From positions 1-28,942 of the forward strand of contig JBLHHI010000032.1 in assembly GCA_047614125.1 (NCBI GenBank): a DNA stretch of 28,942 nucleotides. The letters run 5' to 3'. The notes under the pieces were generated by a model that was not told the DNA's origin, ran no database searches, and saw only the letters and a list, made by a program, of their open reading frames with translations. Source of the DNA: JBLHHI01 sp047614125 (lineage in GTDB: Bacteria > Bacteroidota > Bacteroidia > NS11-12g > UBA9320). The position numbers were made by a program, and so were the translations under genes. Below, piece after piece: positions 8,564-17,200 of this stretch (position 1 is the first letter of the stretch; the number at the start of each line of letters is the position of its first letter).

Positions 8564-9678
8564 TGTTCTAGTCGTGTAAGAAAAGGCAACTCTTCTAAAA
8601 ATTCATTGAGCTCTTCTTGTTTCAATTTCTGATAATCGGGAGTGCTCTTATGCGTTTTTAGGTTGTGCTCGTCATCATTAAAAACTTCAATTGAAATCCC
8701 AGCATATCTACAAACATCGTTCAACGTGTTTGGCTCCTTTTTGACCAAACGTTCGAAGGAAATTTGAAGAGCATCCGGGAAATAGGTCATCATGTTTTGG
8801 TGAGCCATTTTATGCCATTTAATTAAGATTTGTTTTGTTTTTAAGTGGATGTCTTCCGAAGTAGGTATCGAAGTAAACAGGCCGTAAATTCGATCATTAA
8901 GCGCTAGTGTTGATGGCAGAGTGCTTGAAAGACTTCTGTTGATGCACATCACCCGTGCGTCGGGGAAGTGTTGAGCCACACTTTTAACCTTGCTCATCAT
9001 AATCGGATTTTTGGATAGGAAGGTTTTGTTGCCCTTTTTGTCAAAAACAAAGCAATGTCGTTGCACACAGCGCTTATAATAGCGCATTATTCTTTTTTTC
9101 TTTGGATCCGACAAGGCGTCATCAAAGGCGAAGTATGCATCAAAATAGGGTGTATCTGGATAAAAGAAATTTAAATAGACGGTTGAAAGATTCCATAACA
9201 ATATGGCCTCATCTTCTTCGTGTAGTTCAAGACCAATTAGATGTTTTTTCCGGAGCTTCCCAATCGTTAACTCTTGAAATAAAAGTATTCCTTTTTTCGC
9301 AAATCCACCTAAGAATTGATCCAGGCGAATGCCCAAAAGCAGAATGTACTTTTGACATATACTTGGTGCAAATACGATTTCCCAAAGTTTAAATGCAGTG
9401 ATCTTTTCTCTGTCTTCGCAAATTTTATGATACAAAAAGGTAGTTGCCGTGCGGGGAGCAGAAATGATGAAAATTGGGTGCTTAATCTCTTTCCGGAGAA
9501 AATGAGGGAAAAAGACATAATCCAACATCATAAACAACCGATTGACAATTAATACGGATATAAAAATCGGCATCAGGAGCAGTGAAACCAGCAATCTCCT
9601 CACATTAAAAAATCGCATATTCTTCCTCCTGAAGGAGAAAAGACTGTACGATAATTTTAAGGCCAATTTCATGTCCAT
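8560..9678 (-). CDS. PAPS-dependent sulfotransferase, membrane-anchored
   Basis: 372 aa from the ATG at 9678. An upstream ATG at 9741 would add 21 residues and overlap the ketosynthase by 61 bp; the 9678 start sits 2 bp after that stop and matches the spacing in the rest of the array. SAPRTATT (about 73-80) is the 5'-phosphosulfate-binding loop; CINRSLSSTLPS near residue 225 matches the 3'-phosphate-binding region of the Sulfotransfer_3 type. A hydrophobic segment (about 27-49) flanked by arginines suggests a cytoplasmic-facing, membrane-anchored enzyme acting on a lipid-like acceptor (inference). Its PAPS would come from CysC/D/N in the same array. The acceptor is unknown. Confidence 0.85.
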   Translation of the reverse strand: MDMKLALKLSYSLFSFRRKNMRFFNVRRLLVSLLLMPIFISVLIVNRLFMMLDYVFFPHFLRKEIKHPIFIISAPRTATTFLYHKICEDREKITAFKLWEIVFAPSICQKYILLLGIRLDQFLGGFAKKGILLFQELTIGKLRKKHLIGLELHEEDEAILLWNLSTVYLNFFYPDTPYFDAYFAFDDALSDPKKKRIMRYYKRCVQRHCFVFDKKGNKTFLSKNPIMMSKVKSVAQHFPDARVMCINRSLSSTLPSTLALNDRIYGLFTSIPTSEDIHLKTKQILIKWHKMAHQNMMTYFPDALQISFERLVKKEPNTLNDVCRYAGISIEVFNDDEHNLKTHKSTPDYQKLKQEELNEFLEELPFLTRLEQ

Positions 9679-9680
9679 GC

Positions 9681-10676
9681 TTAATATATTATTAATACGG
9701 CGCCGATTGAAAAGCCCGCCGAAGTTCCGATTAATATGCACGAATCTCCCCTTCTGATATTCCCACTCTCAATCTCGTTGTGCAAGAGCAACGGAATGGA
9801 AGCGGAAATGCAGTTTCCGTAATCTGCAAGGTGGTCTTTAAACTGTCCTTCTTTGAATTGGTAAAGTGAGTTAACCATAGACAAGCCCAATTTTGAACCT
9901 TGGTGAGGAATAATTACGTCAACTTCTGTAAATGTTGTTTCCAATCCTTCAAAGAACCAAGTTGTGAATTCGGGCAGCTTTTTTTTGGCCAATCGTAAAA
10001 GATTGAAGCCATTCATTTGAAAGGAATGAAGTTTGTGAGAGAACGGGTGTTCACGTATGTGATATTCATTGCCACCACCTTTAATGATGGTGTCAAAGAC
10101 TCCTTTGCTATAGGTTTTGGATCCTCCTTTAATAAAAAAGGAGCCTCCACTTTCATCATATTCAACAATGGCGGCAACCGCGGCATCTCCAAACAAGGTA
10201 ATGGTTTCCCAATTTTCTGGATCCAATCCTTTGCTTGAAATTTCAGCACTTACGATGGCAATTCTTTTATATTGATTGCCGTCAAGCATTCTTGAGGCCA
10301 TTTCAAATGCCGTTACAAAGCTTAAACATGTTGCGTTCACATCAACCGTTCCAATATCGATGCCACCACCATACTTGAGTTCGTTTTTGATCACGCTTGC
10401 CTGACTTGGAATGGGATAGTCGAACGTTGCAGATGCCGAAATGATATAATCCAAATCGCTTGGACTAAGCCCTGCTTTATCTAAAGCGTTTTCGAGGGCT
10501 CTTGCCCCCATGAAAGCCCCAGATTCATTGGTAACATGATGTCTTGTTTGAACACCCGAATTTTTCAAAGACCATCCTTTTGGAATGCCGTGCTTCGATT
10601 CGAGTTCTGAAGAATCAATCTTTCGAGGCAAGTACTTGCCCATTGATCTTATTTTAATTGGATGTTTGGTACTCAT
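9681..10676 (-). CDS. Beta-ketoacyl-ACP synthase III-like (FabH-type) condensing enzyme
   Basis: 331 aa thiolase-fold condensing enzyme with the KAS III triad in place: Cys117 (NATCLSF), His258 (IIPHQGS) and Asn288 (YGNCISAS). FabH normally condenses an acyl-CoA starter with malonyl-ACP; homologues in specialised pathways use other acyl donors or act as acyltransferases or in head-to-head condensation (OleA). The context, with an adenylate-forming enzyme, SDR and sulfotransferase, argues for a specialised copy rather than the housekeeping fabH. Its start overlaps the adenylate-forming gene by 23 bp. Substrate specificity is not readable here. Confidence 0.9.
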   Translation of the reverse strand: MSTKHPIKIRSMGKYLPRKIDSSELESKHGIPKGWSLKNSGVQTRHHVTNESGAFMGARALENALDKAGLSPSDLDYIISASATFDYPIPSQASVIKNELKYGGGIDIGTVDVNATCLSFVTAFEMASRMLDGNQYKRIAIVSAEISSKGLDPENWETITLFGDAAVAAIVEYDESGGSFFIKGGSKTYSKGVFDTIIKGGGNEYHIREHPFSHKLHSFQMNGFNLLRLAKKKLPEFTTWFFEGLETTFTEVDVIIPHQGSKLGLSMVNSLYQFKEGQFKDHLADYGNCISASIPLLLHNEIESGNIRRGDSCILIGTSAGFSIGAVLIIY

Positions 10677-11937
10677 TCTTAATTCTTCTTTTTTTGTCGC
10701 CCATTTGATGCGGGCACTCTATCATTTTTTTAATATATATTTCATTAATTTTCTTGCTAACAAGGAATTCAGATAAAGCCACTTTCGCCTTTTCAAATGA
10801 ATCATTTTCTCCCCTCACATAAAGCTTCATCCTGTTTTCCCCGATTTGAACTAAGGCATAATCTTGTATTTTGTCATCCGCCAAAACAATGGTTCTTCTC
10901 AAAAGGTCTGGGAAGATAACCACTTGTTTATGATCGGCATTATTAAACAGAAAAACATCATCCGAACGGCCTTCAATTTGATCAATAACCATGTGCTTAC
11001 TTGCACAAGGGCACGTTTCTTTTACAGAAATAATGTCGTTCAGTTCATATCTAATAACGGGTTGCGACCTTCTTGAAAGATCGGTGATTATGGGATGAAA
11101 CTTGGTTTTATCTGCGTTTATAAAGGCCTTTTCAATGATTAAGAAATCTTCATTGAAGTGCAAATTTCCAAATTTACACGTGGCGGCTAAAAACCCTTCC
11201 GTACATTGGTACACCTGGTGGATGGTTTGGTTAAAAATTGTTTCCAGTTTCAATGTATCCTCAGGGGTAAGCACTTCTGCTACAGAGATTATTTTTTGCG
11301 GACTAAGCTCAACCAAACCTTTCGTTTGGGCATCGGCAATTAAACTGAGCATACTTGGTTGTGCTACAATCAAGTTCGGCTTAAGATCATTTAGCTTTGA
11401 AAGATTGTCGTCCAAATCATTTAAAATATCAAAGAAGTGAAATGCTAAAACCTTCGACTTCACCGCTTCGTAAAGTTTGCTGTTCGCTCTCAAAAAGAAA
11501 GCTACTTTTCGCTTTTTAAATGAAAACCCAATAACACGATCTAAGATTGCCCCAACCCACATGGCGCGTTCATTTTCACTTGCCAAAAACACTCCTCTAT
11601 TTCCAGAAGTTCCGGTAGACAAGCCTATGGTAATGCCGTTTATTGTGGCTGAAAAATCTCTTGATTTTTCAGCTTCATATGCCAAGGTATAAGCATCTTC
11701 TAATTTGATGCCAACCGTATTGATCTGATCAAAGTGTTTCATAAAACTCGACTTATCCATTTTGGGGAAGTCCGATAAATCTGATAGCGCCTTTTTTTTA
11801 TAATAATCAGATTTCGCTAAATGCTTTTGCAATTTTCGCCAACGCTGATCTCGTAATCTACCCATCCGGTTGGAATAGATTTTTCTGCTTATCCTTAGCC
11901 GCAAAAAGTGGTACAGTATTTTTAGCTTAAAGCGCAT
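10654..11937 (-). CDS. Adenylate-forming enzyme, phenylacetate-CoA ligase / F390 synthetase-like
   Basis: 427 aa, shorter than typical acyl-CoA synthetases but close to the CapK/PaaK/F390-synthetase-like branch of the ANL superfamily. The ATP phosphate loop STGTSGNRG is at 107-115; PVIRYELNDII and the CPCASKH...IEGRSDDVFLF segment are typical of this branch. It should activate a carboxylic acid as acyl-AMP and pass it to CoA, a carrier or a nucleophile; the acid may be aromatic or aliphatic. Its start overlaps the MBL gene by 11 bp and its end overlaps the ketosynthase by 23 bp, so stoichiometric coupling is likely. A role in priming or releasing the ketosynthase product is inference. Confidence 0.85.
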   Translation of the reverse strand: MRFKLKILYHFLRLRISRKIYSNRMGRLRDQRWRKLQKHLAKSDYYKKKALSDLSDFPKMDKSSFMKHFDQINTVGIKLEDAYTLAYEAEKSRDFSATINGITIGLSTGTSGNRGVFLASENERAMWVGAILDRVIGFSFKKRKVAFFLRANSKLYEAVKSKVLAFHFFDILNDLDDNLSKLNDLKPNLIVAQPSMLSLIADAQTKGLVELSPQKIISVAEVLTPEDTLKLETIFNQTIHQVYQCTEGFLAATCKFGNLHFNEDFLIIEKAFINADKTKFHPIITDLSRRSQPVIRYELNDIISVKETCPCASKHMVIDQIEGRSDDVFLFNNADHKQVVIFPDLLRRTIVLADDKIQDYALVQIGENRMKLYVRGENDSFEKAKVALSEFLVSKKINEIYIKKMIECPHQMGDKKRRIKNEYQTSN

Positions 11938-12775
11938 TCATATTAAATTTTTCGTTGATTACTTCGCTCAAGGTTTCGTTACAGTGGGTCGGAATCATTT
12001 TAACCTCTGGGTTTTCTTTGTGGAAATTGGCAAGCTTATTCACCGTTTCTTTATAGTCTTTCCATGAGCTAAAAAAGAGACGTACAATTGGATTTGGCAA
12101 TTTGCCTTCTATGAAAGCAGAACGTACCCAGCAGGCATCTGCAACTAAGAAATAAGCCTTTTTATTCGTCCGTAATTGTATACCTATTTGTCCCACGGCA
12201 TGGCCTGGTAAGTTGAACGTGTGGATGCTATCGTCTCCAAATAAATCATAGGAGGTGCCAAAAATTTGGTCATCAAATTCTCGCCCCACATCCTCTATAA
12301 ACTTAACTCGATCGTAGATATCATCTGGAATTAAATCTTTTAGTACGCCCTTCGAGAAACTAAAGGTTTTATTCAGTTTCATGGTGTATTCGAAGGCTTT
12401 TTTAGAGCAATAAAAAGTAGCACTCGGGAAGTCTTTCATACCACAGACGTGATCGCCGTGAAAGTGGGTAATGATGATGTGTTTTATGTCGTTCGGATTC
12501 AGTCCGAATCGTTGCAATTGAGATGCCACTTCATCTTCCTTGTTGATTTCAACTTTCGTTAGTTTCGCATAAATGCTGCTAGGAAAACGTCGTGTACATT
12601 CATAAAATCGATCTGTATATCCGGTATCATAAAGAATCCAACCTAAGTCATCGTGATAAATTACACCAAACAAGGCTTTAAATGGGATTTCCTTTTTACG
12701 CCCGCCTTTTATAACGTGATTCTCTTTAGAATAGCACAGACCAGCAGTATTAAGATATAGTTGTACTTTTTTCAT
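11927..12775 (-). CDS. Metallo-beta-lactamase-fold hydrolase
   Basis: 282 aa, cytosolic. The zinc-binding HFHGDH motif is at 104-109 (His104, His106, Asp108, His109); further ligands are likely in NLPGHAVGQ, VADACW and MIPTHCNE. The overall look is close to lactonases of the AttM/AiiA type, but the fold serves many lactone, thioester and phosphodiester hydrolases. It overlaps the SDR gene by 26 bp and the adenylate-forming gene by 11 bp, so it belongs to the same biosynthetic block. It might release a thioester or open a lactone intermediate, an inference that cannot be decided from sequence. Confidence 0.88.
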   Translation of the reverse strand: MKKVQLYLNTAGLCYSKENHVIKGGRKKEIPFKALFGVIYHDDLGWILYDTGYTDRFYECTRRFPSSIYAKLTKVEINKEDEVASQLQRFGLNPNDIKHIIITHFHGDHVCGMKDFPSATFYCSKKAFEYTMKLNKTFSFSKGVLKDLIPDDIYDRVKFIEDVGREFDDQIFGTSYDLFGDDSIHTFNLPGHAVGQIGIQLRTNKKAYFLVADACWVRSAFIEGKLPNPIVRLFFSSWKDYKETVNKLANFHKENPEVKMIPTHCNETLSEVINEKFNMNAL

Positions 12776-13757
12776 TTAATCTGTACCAATCCACAAACTC
12801 TTGAATCGCTTCATTGGTATTTAATTTTGGTTGATACTTAAGTAATTCTTTTGCTTTGGATATATCAAAAGTCATGGATTTTGCCAAGGTTCCAACACCA
12901 TATTTTGTGAGCGTCGGTTCTTCTTTGGTGGTTATTTTGGCATGCAATTCCATGAGCGATGCAATGAATAGAACAAATTTATAATTCAGTTTCTTCTCGG
13001 GTGGATTTAGGTCCAACTTTTTCAAAACATCGGTAATTGAATCCCATAAAACAATAGGTTCTCCATTTGTAATGTTAAAAGCTTCATTCAAGGCCTCTTC
13101 ACCAACGTGAATAGACAATTGAATGGCGTCAGCAACATTACTCACAGAAGTGAGGTCTGATCTTGTTCTGCCGTCACCTATAATCTTCAAACGTCCTGCC
13201 TTATGCGCTTTGATCAACCTTGGCATAATAACCGTATCACCCCTACCGGTAAGGGCTCTGGGCCTGAGAATAATGTGAGGAATGCCAGATTTAGATAGGA
13301 GTTTTTCAGCCTCGAACTTTGTTCTGGAGTACTCGTTTACAAAGGTAGTTGGAAGCTCATCCTTTTCTGTAATGTTGAGTCTATCAGCGCCAGTAACGTA
13401 GATACTTGGTGTTGAAATATAGATGTATCGCTTCACTCCATTTGCTTTAGCGGCTTCGATAAGATTATACTGAGAATCGACGTTGGCTTTAACGAAGTCT
13501 TCTTTCTTTCCCCATGGCGAGGATAAAGCTGCGGCATGAATGATGACCTCGCAATCGTGGACCAGCCTTAAGGCAAAATCAGCATCCGTTAAATCACCGA
13601 GCACATAATTCACTTTTGGGTGAACTACTTTGTGCGACGTTTTTAAAGTTCTTCCTGAAGCAATAATCGATGAGATTTTATCATCAACAACGAGCTTTTC
13701 TAAGGTTCTAAATCCTAAAAATCCAGTGGCTCCGGTTAACAGTACTTTCATACTCAC
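12750..13757 (-). CDS. NAD(P)-dependent epimerase / 3-beta-HSD-like extended SDR
   Basis: 335 aa extended short-chain dehydrogenase/reductase. The Rossmann motif GATGFLG is at 9-15, and the catalytic Tyr143-x3-Lys147 (YSRTK) follows STPSIY. HAAALSS and LRPRALTGRGD are common in the 3-beta-hydroxysteroid dehydrogenase/epimerase clade, which also includes OleD, a reductase of beta-keto acids. A beta-keto reduction giving a hydroxyl that could later be sulfated is plausible (inference). It starts 8 bp after the radical SAM gene and overlaps the MBL gene by 26 bp. An in-frame ATG two codons downstream is an alternative start. Confidence 0.88.
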   Translation of the reverse strand: MSMKVLLTGATGFLGFRTLEKLVVDDKISSIIASGRTLKTSHKVVHPKVNYVLGDLTDADFALRLVHDCEVIIHAAALSSPWGKKEDFVKANVDSQYNLIEAAKANGVKRYIYISTPSIYVTGADRLNITEKDELPTTFVNEYSRTKFEAEKLLSKSGIPHIILRPRALTGRGDTVIMPRLIKAHKAGRLKIIGDGRTRSDLTSVSNVADAIQLSIHVGEEALNEAFNITNGEPIVLWDSITDVLKKLDLNPPEKKLNYKFVLFIASLMELHAKITTKEEPTLTKYGVGTLAKSMTFDISKAKELLKYQPKLNTNEAIQEFVDWYRLNEKSTTIS

Positions 13758-13765
13758 CTAGGTTC

Positions 13766-15001
13766 TTAATTAAGGTTGTCGAACATTCCACATCCTTCAT
13801 TTTTCAGAAATGAAAGCGTTTTTTCATGATCTGAATCTAAAATGTGATTTGACTTGTTCCGGCAAAATGGGCAATTATTCATATAGCCATCGGTGTCGAT
13901 GTACACATATTTTGAAGCTGCACCTGGGCATCCAGATTTCCTTTGATGGTAACCTGGGAATAAAACAATTGGATCATTTCGATACCTTTTATCTTCATTC
14001 GTTTTTAGAAAGAAATCCTCGACGACCTTTAATTCATCTGGGCGCAGTAAAACATCTTGACCAAGCCAGTTGCCAACCGCTCTTGGCTCGAGAATTTGAA
14101 TAAAGGCAGCCCCCATTTTTTTGCCCAATTTTAAGTATTTAGTGAGATGTTCTTCGGTACAGAAATCTCTGGTAACGCAAATACTTAGTGAAATGGCAAG
14201 CTTGGCTTTTAATGCATTTTCTGCAGCATCCATTGCCCACGTGTACGCATCTTTATGCCTTCTAAATTTATTATGAACTTCCGGGTCGTGATGATCTAGG
14301 CTAATTGAAACGCCTGTTAAGCCTGCTTTTTTGAGTCTTTTGGCATTGCTTTCTGTAAAGTTAAATCCAGAAGTGAAAATCCAAAAATCTGAAGTGTTTT
14401 CTGAAAATTCCAATAATTCAACTAAGTCCTGAACCCGATTCATTGGATCGCCGCCTCCGTAATGAATCATTGAAATGCCAACATCTTGCAGTTTTTTTAG
14501 GATTTTTTTATGATCGTCGAGTGTAAGCGTTTCTTTTTTATTGAGCTCGGGTCCTTCATAACAATGTTCGCAGTTTAGCGCGCACTTTTTTGTGAGGGCA
14601 ATTAAAACCAACCGAAGATTTTCAAGATTACTAACATCATTATCGATAACATTCCGGGCTTCTATTTCAAATAACCGATTAAAGTGTTTGCCCGGCCATC
14701 CAGTATTGTTGGGGTTAAAAAAGACTCTACCGTCAATAACCGCAAGTTTTTGATGCGCGTTTTTAACCGTGTAACGATTTCTAAGATCAATTATCTGTCT
14801 AACAATCTTTATAAATTTCGTGGGTGATTTGTATTTTTTAATTATAAACCAAGAAACACTCAGCCACATACGCGCCAAGAGGCGGTTTTTGCTGAAGCCG
14901 GAAACAATTTCTGGATAAATTAATTCCGTATTAGAATCATTCGGAAATGTCTCCTCAGCCGAATTTATTTTATTTTTGTCTAATTGTATTATTTGTTCCA
15001 T
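13766..15001 (-). CDS. Radical SAM enzyme with SPASM-like C-terminal cysteines
   Basis: 411 aa. The [4Fe-4S] motif is Cys140-x3-Cys144-x2-Cys147 (CALNCEHC); YGGGDP follows in the SAM-binding position, and a TIM-barrel-like stretch extends to about 330. C-terminal Cys358, Cys377, Cys380 and Cys404, with YVYIDTDGYMNNCPFC, resemble a SPASM or twitch domain for an auxiliary cluster. The first about 125 residues are an extension with a hydrophobic patch (ARMWLSVSWFIIKK) that could associate with membrane. Many SPASM enzymes modify peptides, but no precursor peptide gene was seen beside it. Lipid or small-molecule substrates are therefore considered. Its ATG lies 1 bp after the preceding stop. Confidence 0.88.
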   Translation of the reverse strand: MEQIIQLDKNKINSAEETFPNDSNTELIYPEIVSGFSKNRLLARMWLSVSWFIIKKYKSPTKFIKIVRQIIDLRNRYTVKNAHQKLAVIDGRVFFNPNNTGWPGKHFNRLFEIEARNVIDNDVSNLENLRLVLIALTKKCALNCEHCYEGPELNKKETLTLDDHKKILKKLQDVGISMIHYGGGDPMNRVQDLVELLEFSENTSDFWIFTSGFNFTESNAKRLKKAGLTGVSISLDHHDPEVHNKFRRHKDAYTWAMDAAENALKAKLAISLSICVTRDFCTEEHLTKYLKLGKKMGAAFIQILEPRAVGNWLGQDVLLRPDELKVVEDFFLKTNEDKRYRNDPIVLFPGYHQRKSGCPGAASKYVYIDTDGYMNNCPFCRNKSNHILDSDHEKTLSFLKNEGCGMFDNLN

Positions 15002-15002
15002 T

Positions 15003-16091
15003 TTATTGCTTTCCTTCTTTCTTTCCTTTATGCAATCGGTAGCCTAAATAGATGTTTCCTACCAAAACGTATTGTTGTCTTCTAAATGGATATCGCAGAA
15101 CTTCTTCATATTCGCTCGTCGACGTCATGCGAGCGTAAACAATGTTATCTTCTAATGTGCCATTATTCTGTATGGCGGTTGAGCCGCCTAATTCTCCAGT
15201 AATTGACCAATTTTTCCAAGCATTGATTTCGAAGCCTAATAAAAGTTCATAGCGAACATAGTTAAAGGCATTTTTCTCAACAGTGGAAATACGGATGTAA
15301 TTATTCCAATTGGAATTGTTGTAAGGATCAAGGGTTTCGAAATGTTTCACCGAACCCACGTCGCCAATGCCAAAACTTAAACCGGTGCTTAGGAAGAAAC
15401 TTCGTTTTTGGTGCCCAAGAAAGTAATATTTAGGATATACACCCATTTGAAATTGGGTGCGTAAATAGTGTAGTATTTGATTTTGCTCGTCGCTTTTTGT
15501 GGTAAGTCGATGGTAATCAGGCAAACCATTCACCTTTGGTGATCCACGGTAATGACTTGCATAATCGTAATTACCAAAGTCATTTTCATGTATATCCGGA
15601 CTATTCCATATTTTGGGGTTTTCAATTCCAAGTAGTAGTGGGAATTTAATCGCCCAGTTTCCCATAAGGTATTCGGGTTCTAACGAAATTAGGCGTGCGG
15701 ATTGGAAACCGGTGGCATAACCATAATCAGCATCATTGTAGTTTAAAAGCCCCCCTAAGTTTGTGTGTACGCGCCATACGGGGCTTCCGAATTCGTATGG
15801 TTTTTTAAAGTAATCTCCGATAATGTATTTAAAAAAAGACTCCGAAATCACCAGAGTATCACCGAAAACTTCCGATTCATGCCAACTATTTTGGTAGAAA
15901 TACCTCTGAATGATCGTCAAGGATACAAGGTTGTACTGACTGCCACTTTGATAACTTATTACCTGATTTTTTAAATCCACAGAGTCAATGATCGTTGGTA
16001 AAACATTGCCGTTTTTGAAAACCAGCGTGTCTTGCGCAAATGCATTAAGCGTTAAACAGCAAATGCTCAGTAATATAAATTGCTTTAGCAT
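15003..16091 (-). CDS. Outer-membrane beta-barrel-like protein, paralogue 3
   Basis: About 362 aa from ATG 16091, one base after the previous stop. An ATG at 16103 would add four residues, but 16091 gives a signal peptide of the same length as in paralogue 2. The signal peptide MLKQFILLSICCLTLNAFAQ is followed by a short beta-rich domain (DTLVFKNGNVLPTIIDSVDL), then alternating aromatic/polar strands including LRTQFQMGVYPKYYFLGHQKRSFFLSTG and a terminal IYLGYRL. It is recognisably homologous to the next two genes but more diverged, with an insert rich in Asn/Asp/Tyr. Function unknown; outer-membrane location is inferred from these features. Confidence 0.75.
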   Translation of the reverse strand: MLKQFILLSICCLTLNAFAQDTLVFKNGNVLPTIIDSVDLKNQVISYQSGSQYNLVSLTIIQRYFYQNSWHESEVFGDTLVISESFFKYIIGDYFKKPYEFGSPVWRVHTNLGGLLNYNDADYGYATGFQSARLISLEPEYLMGNWAIKFPLLLGIENPKIWNSPDIHENDFGNYDYASHYRGSPKVNGLPDYHRLTTKSDEQNQILHYLRTQFQMGVYPKYYFLGHQKRSFFLSTGLSFGIGDVGSVKHFETLDPYNNSNWNNYIRISTVEKNAFNYVRYELLLGFEINAWKNWSITGELGGSTAIQNNGTLEDNIVYARMTSTSEYEEVLRYPFRRQQYVLVGNIYLGYRLHKGKKEGKQ

Positions 16092-16092
16092 T

Positions 16093-17199
16093 CTATTTCG
16101 CATTAATCTTACCCAATCGATACCCTATATAAAAGTTTGCCAACAAAAGATTGTATGTGAACAAATGCCATGAACTGTCAGGCCTGTAATCATATTGTGC
16201 AACTTTCTCATACATACGTTCTCCTTCTCGGGCGTAAACCACGTCTTGAATTGGGCCACTGTTTTTCATGTATGAAGAAAAGCCCCCTTCTACCGTTATT
16301 GACAGTCGGGATCCCAAATTAACTTCCAACCCTAGTTGAGCTTCTTGACGGAAATAACTAAATGTGTTCCTCACAGTTATGACTTTGAGTTCTTCGTGAT
16401 GCCAATATCTATAGTATTTATCACCCCAACTACTTTTTATGTCCTCATATGACAAGGTTTCATAATAGGTGCTTGCACCAAAATCTCCAACACCAAAACT
16501 TAAGCCAACAGCTACATACAAGCTGCGTTTACGATGTTCTGAAAAATAATACTTGGGTTTAACCCCAATCTGGAACCGTGTTTGCACATAGTGACCAATT
16601 TTTGGTCTATTGTATTGGTAGTATTGTCGGAAAGTCGGAAGTCCTTCATATCCAGTGGTTTTTTCTACTTCAGTTCCGAAACTGCTAAAGTGCCTATATT
16701 TAGGGAAAGAGCCTTTGTAAAGAATTTCTGTGTTTAAATCGCGCTGATTTTGAATGCCAATTTGGATGGGGAAATCGAATGCCCAATTGCCAACTAAATA
16801 TTCCAGTTCAAGTGAAATTAGCTTCTTGGACTGAAAACCAGTAAACCAACCATCGCTGCCATCTTTTAGTAGTGGCACAAGATTGGTATGAATACGACAA
16901 AGCCTTAATCCACTATCTTTTGGGCTTAGAATGTGATCACCGAGCCATTTCTTTTTACTCTTAAATGTGGATTTTGAGGCAATAATATACCATTTATTTT
17001 TATAAAAATACTTCGTCACAGCCTCAAATGAAATGACTGCTTTTTCATTATTTACCGTGTAATAAATCAAACGGCCGTCTTCATCTATTTGGTCAATTCG
17101 AACATCCAATTTGCTGCTGTCAATTAATTGAAGTTTGTCTTGCGCTTTAAGGCTGAAAGTTGTGATACTTAGAACTATTAAAAGGATATATTTCATCAT
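16093..17199 (-). CDS. Outer-membrane beta-barrel-like protein, paralogue 2
   Basis: 368 aa with a signal peptide (MMKYILLIVLSITTFSLKAQ). The N-terminal module DSSKLDVRIDQIDEDGRL... is encoded by DNA identical over 95 bp to that of paralogue 1. The C-terminal part reads like an amphipathic barrel (QTRFQIGVKPKYYFSEHRKR; VAVGLSFGVGDFGAS; final FYIGYRL). Starts 1 bp after paralogue 1 and ends 1 bp before paralogue 3. Function unknown. Placement at the head of a biosynthetic array suggests surface display, transport or sensing, but duplication could also reflect an unrelated surface family. Confidence 0.75.
   Translation of the reverse strand: MMKYILLIVLSITTFSLKAQDKLQLIDSSKLDVRIDQIDEDGRLIYYTVNNEKAVISFEAVTKYFYKNKWYIIASKSTFKSKKKWLGDHILSPKDSGLRLCRIHTNLVPLLKDGSDGWFTGFQSKKLISLELEYLVGNWAFDFPIQIGIQNQRDLNTEILYKGSFPKYRHFSSFGTEVEKTTGYEGLPTFRQYYQYNRPKIGHYVQTRFQIGVKPKYYFSEHRKRSLYVAVGLSFGVGDFGASTYYETLSYEDIKSSWGDKYYRYWHHEELKVITVRNTFSYFRQEAQLGLEVNLGSRLSITVEGGFSSYMKNSGPIQDVVYAREGERMYEKVAQYDYRPDSSWHLFTYNLLLANFYIGYRLGKINAK
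17012..17106. repeat. 95-bp direct repeat, copy in paralogue 2
   Basis: Identical base for base to 18072-18166 in paralogue 1, 1060 bp away. It covers the coding DNA of the N-terminal DVRIDQIDEDGRL module. Flanking sequence is clearly less similar, which suggests recent gene conversion or selection on this module. Confidence 0.85.
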
Positions 17200-17200
17200 A

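Noticed and set aside
9681..13757. Complete OleABCD olefin pathway
   Set aside because: The ligase is of a different, shorter ANL branch and the hydrolase lacks the dehalogenase-type Asp nucleophile; only superfamily-level similarity is supported.
3923..15001. Capnine-type sulfonolipid biosynthesis, well known in Bacteroidota
   Set aside because: That route uses cysteate and a PLP-dependent acyl condensation; no PLP enzyme or cysteate synthase is present, and a PAPS sulfotransferase would give a sulfate ester or sulfamate instead.
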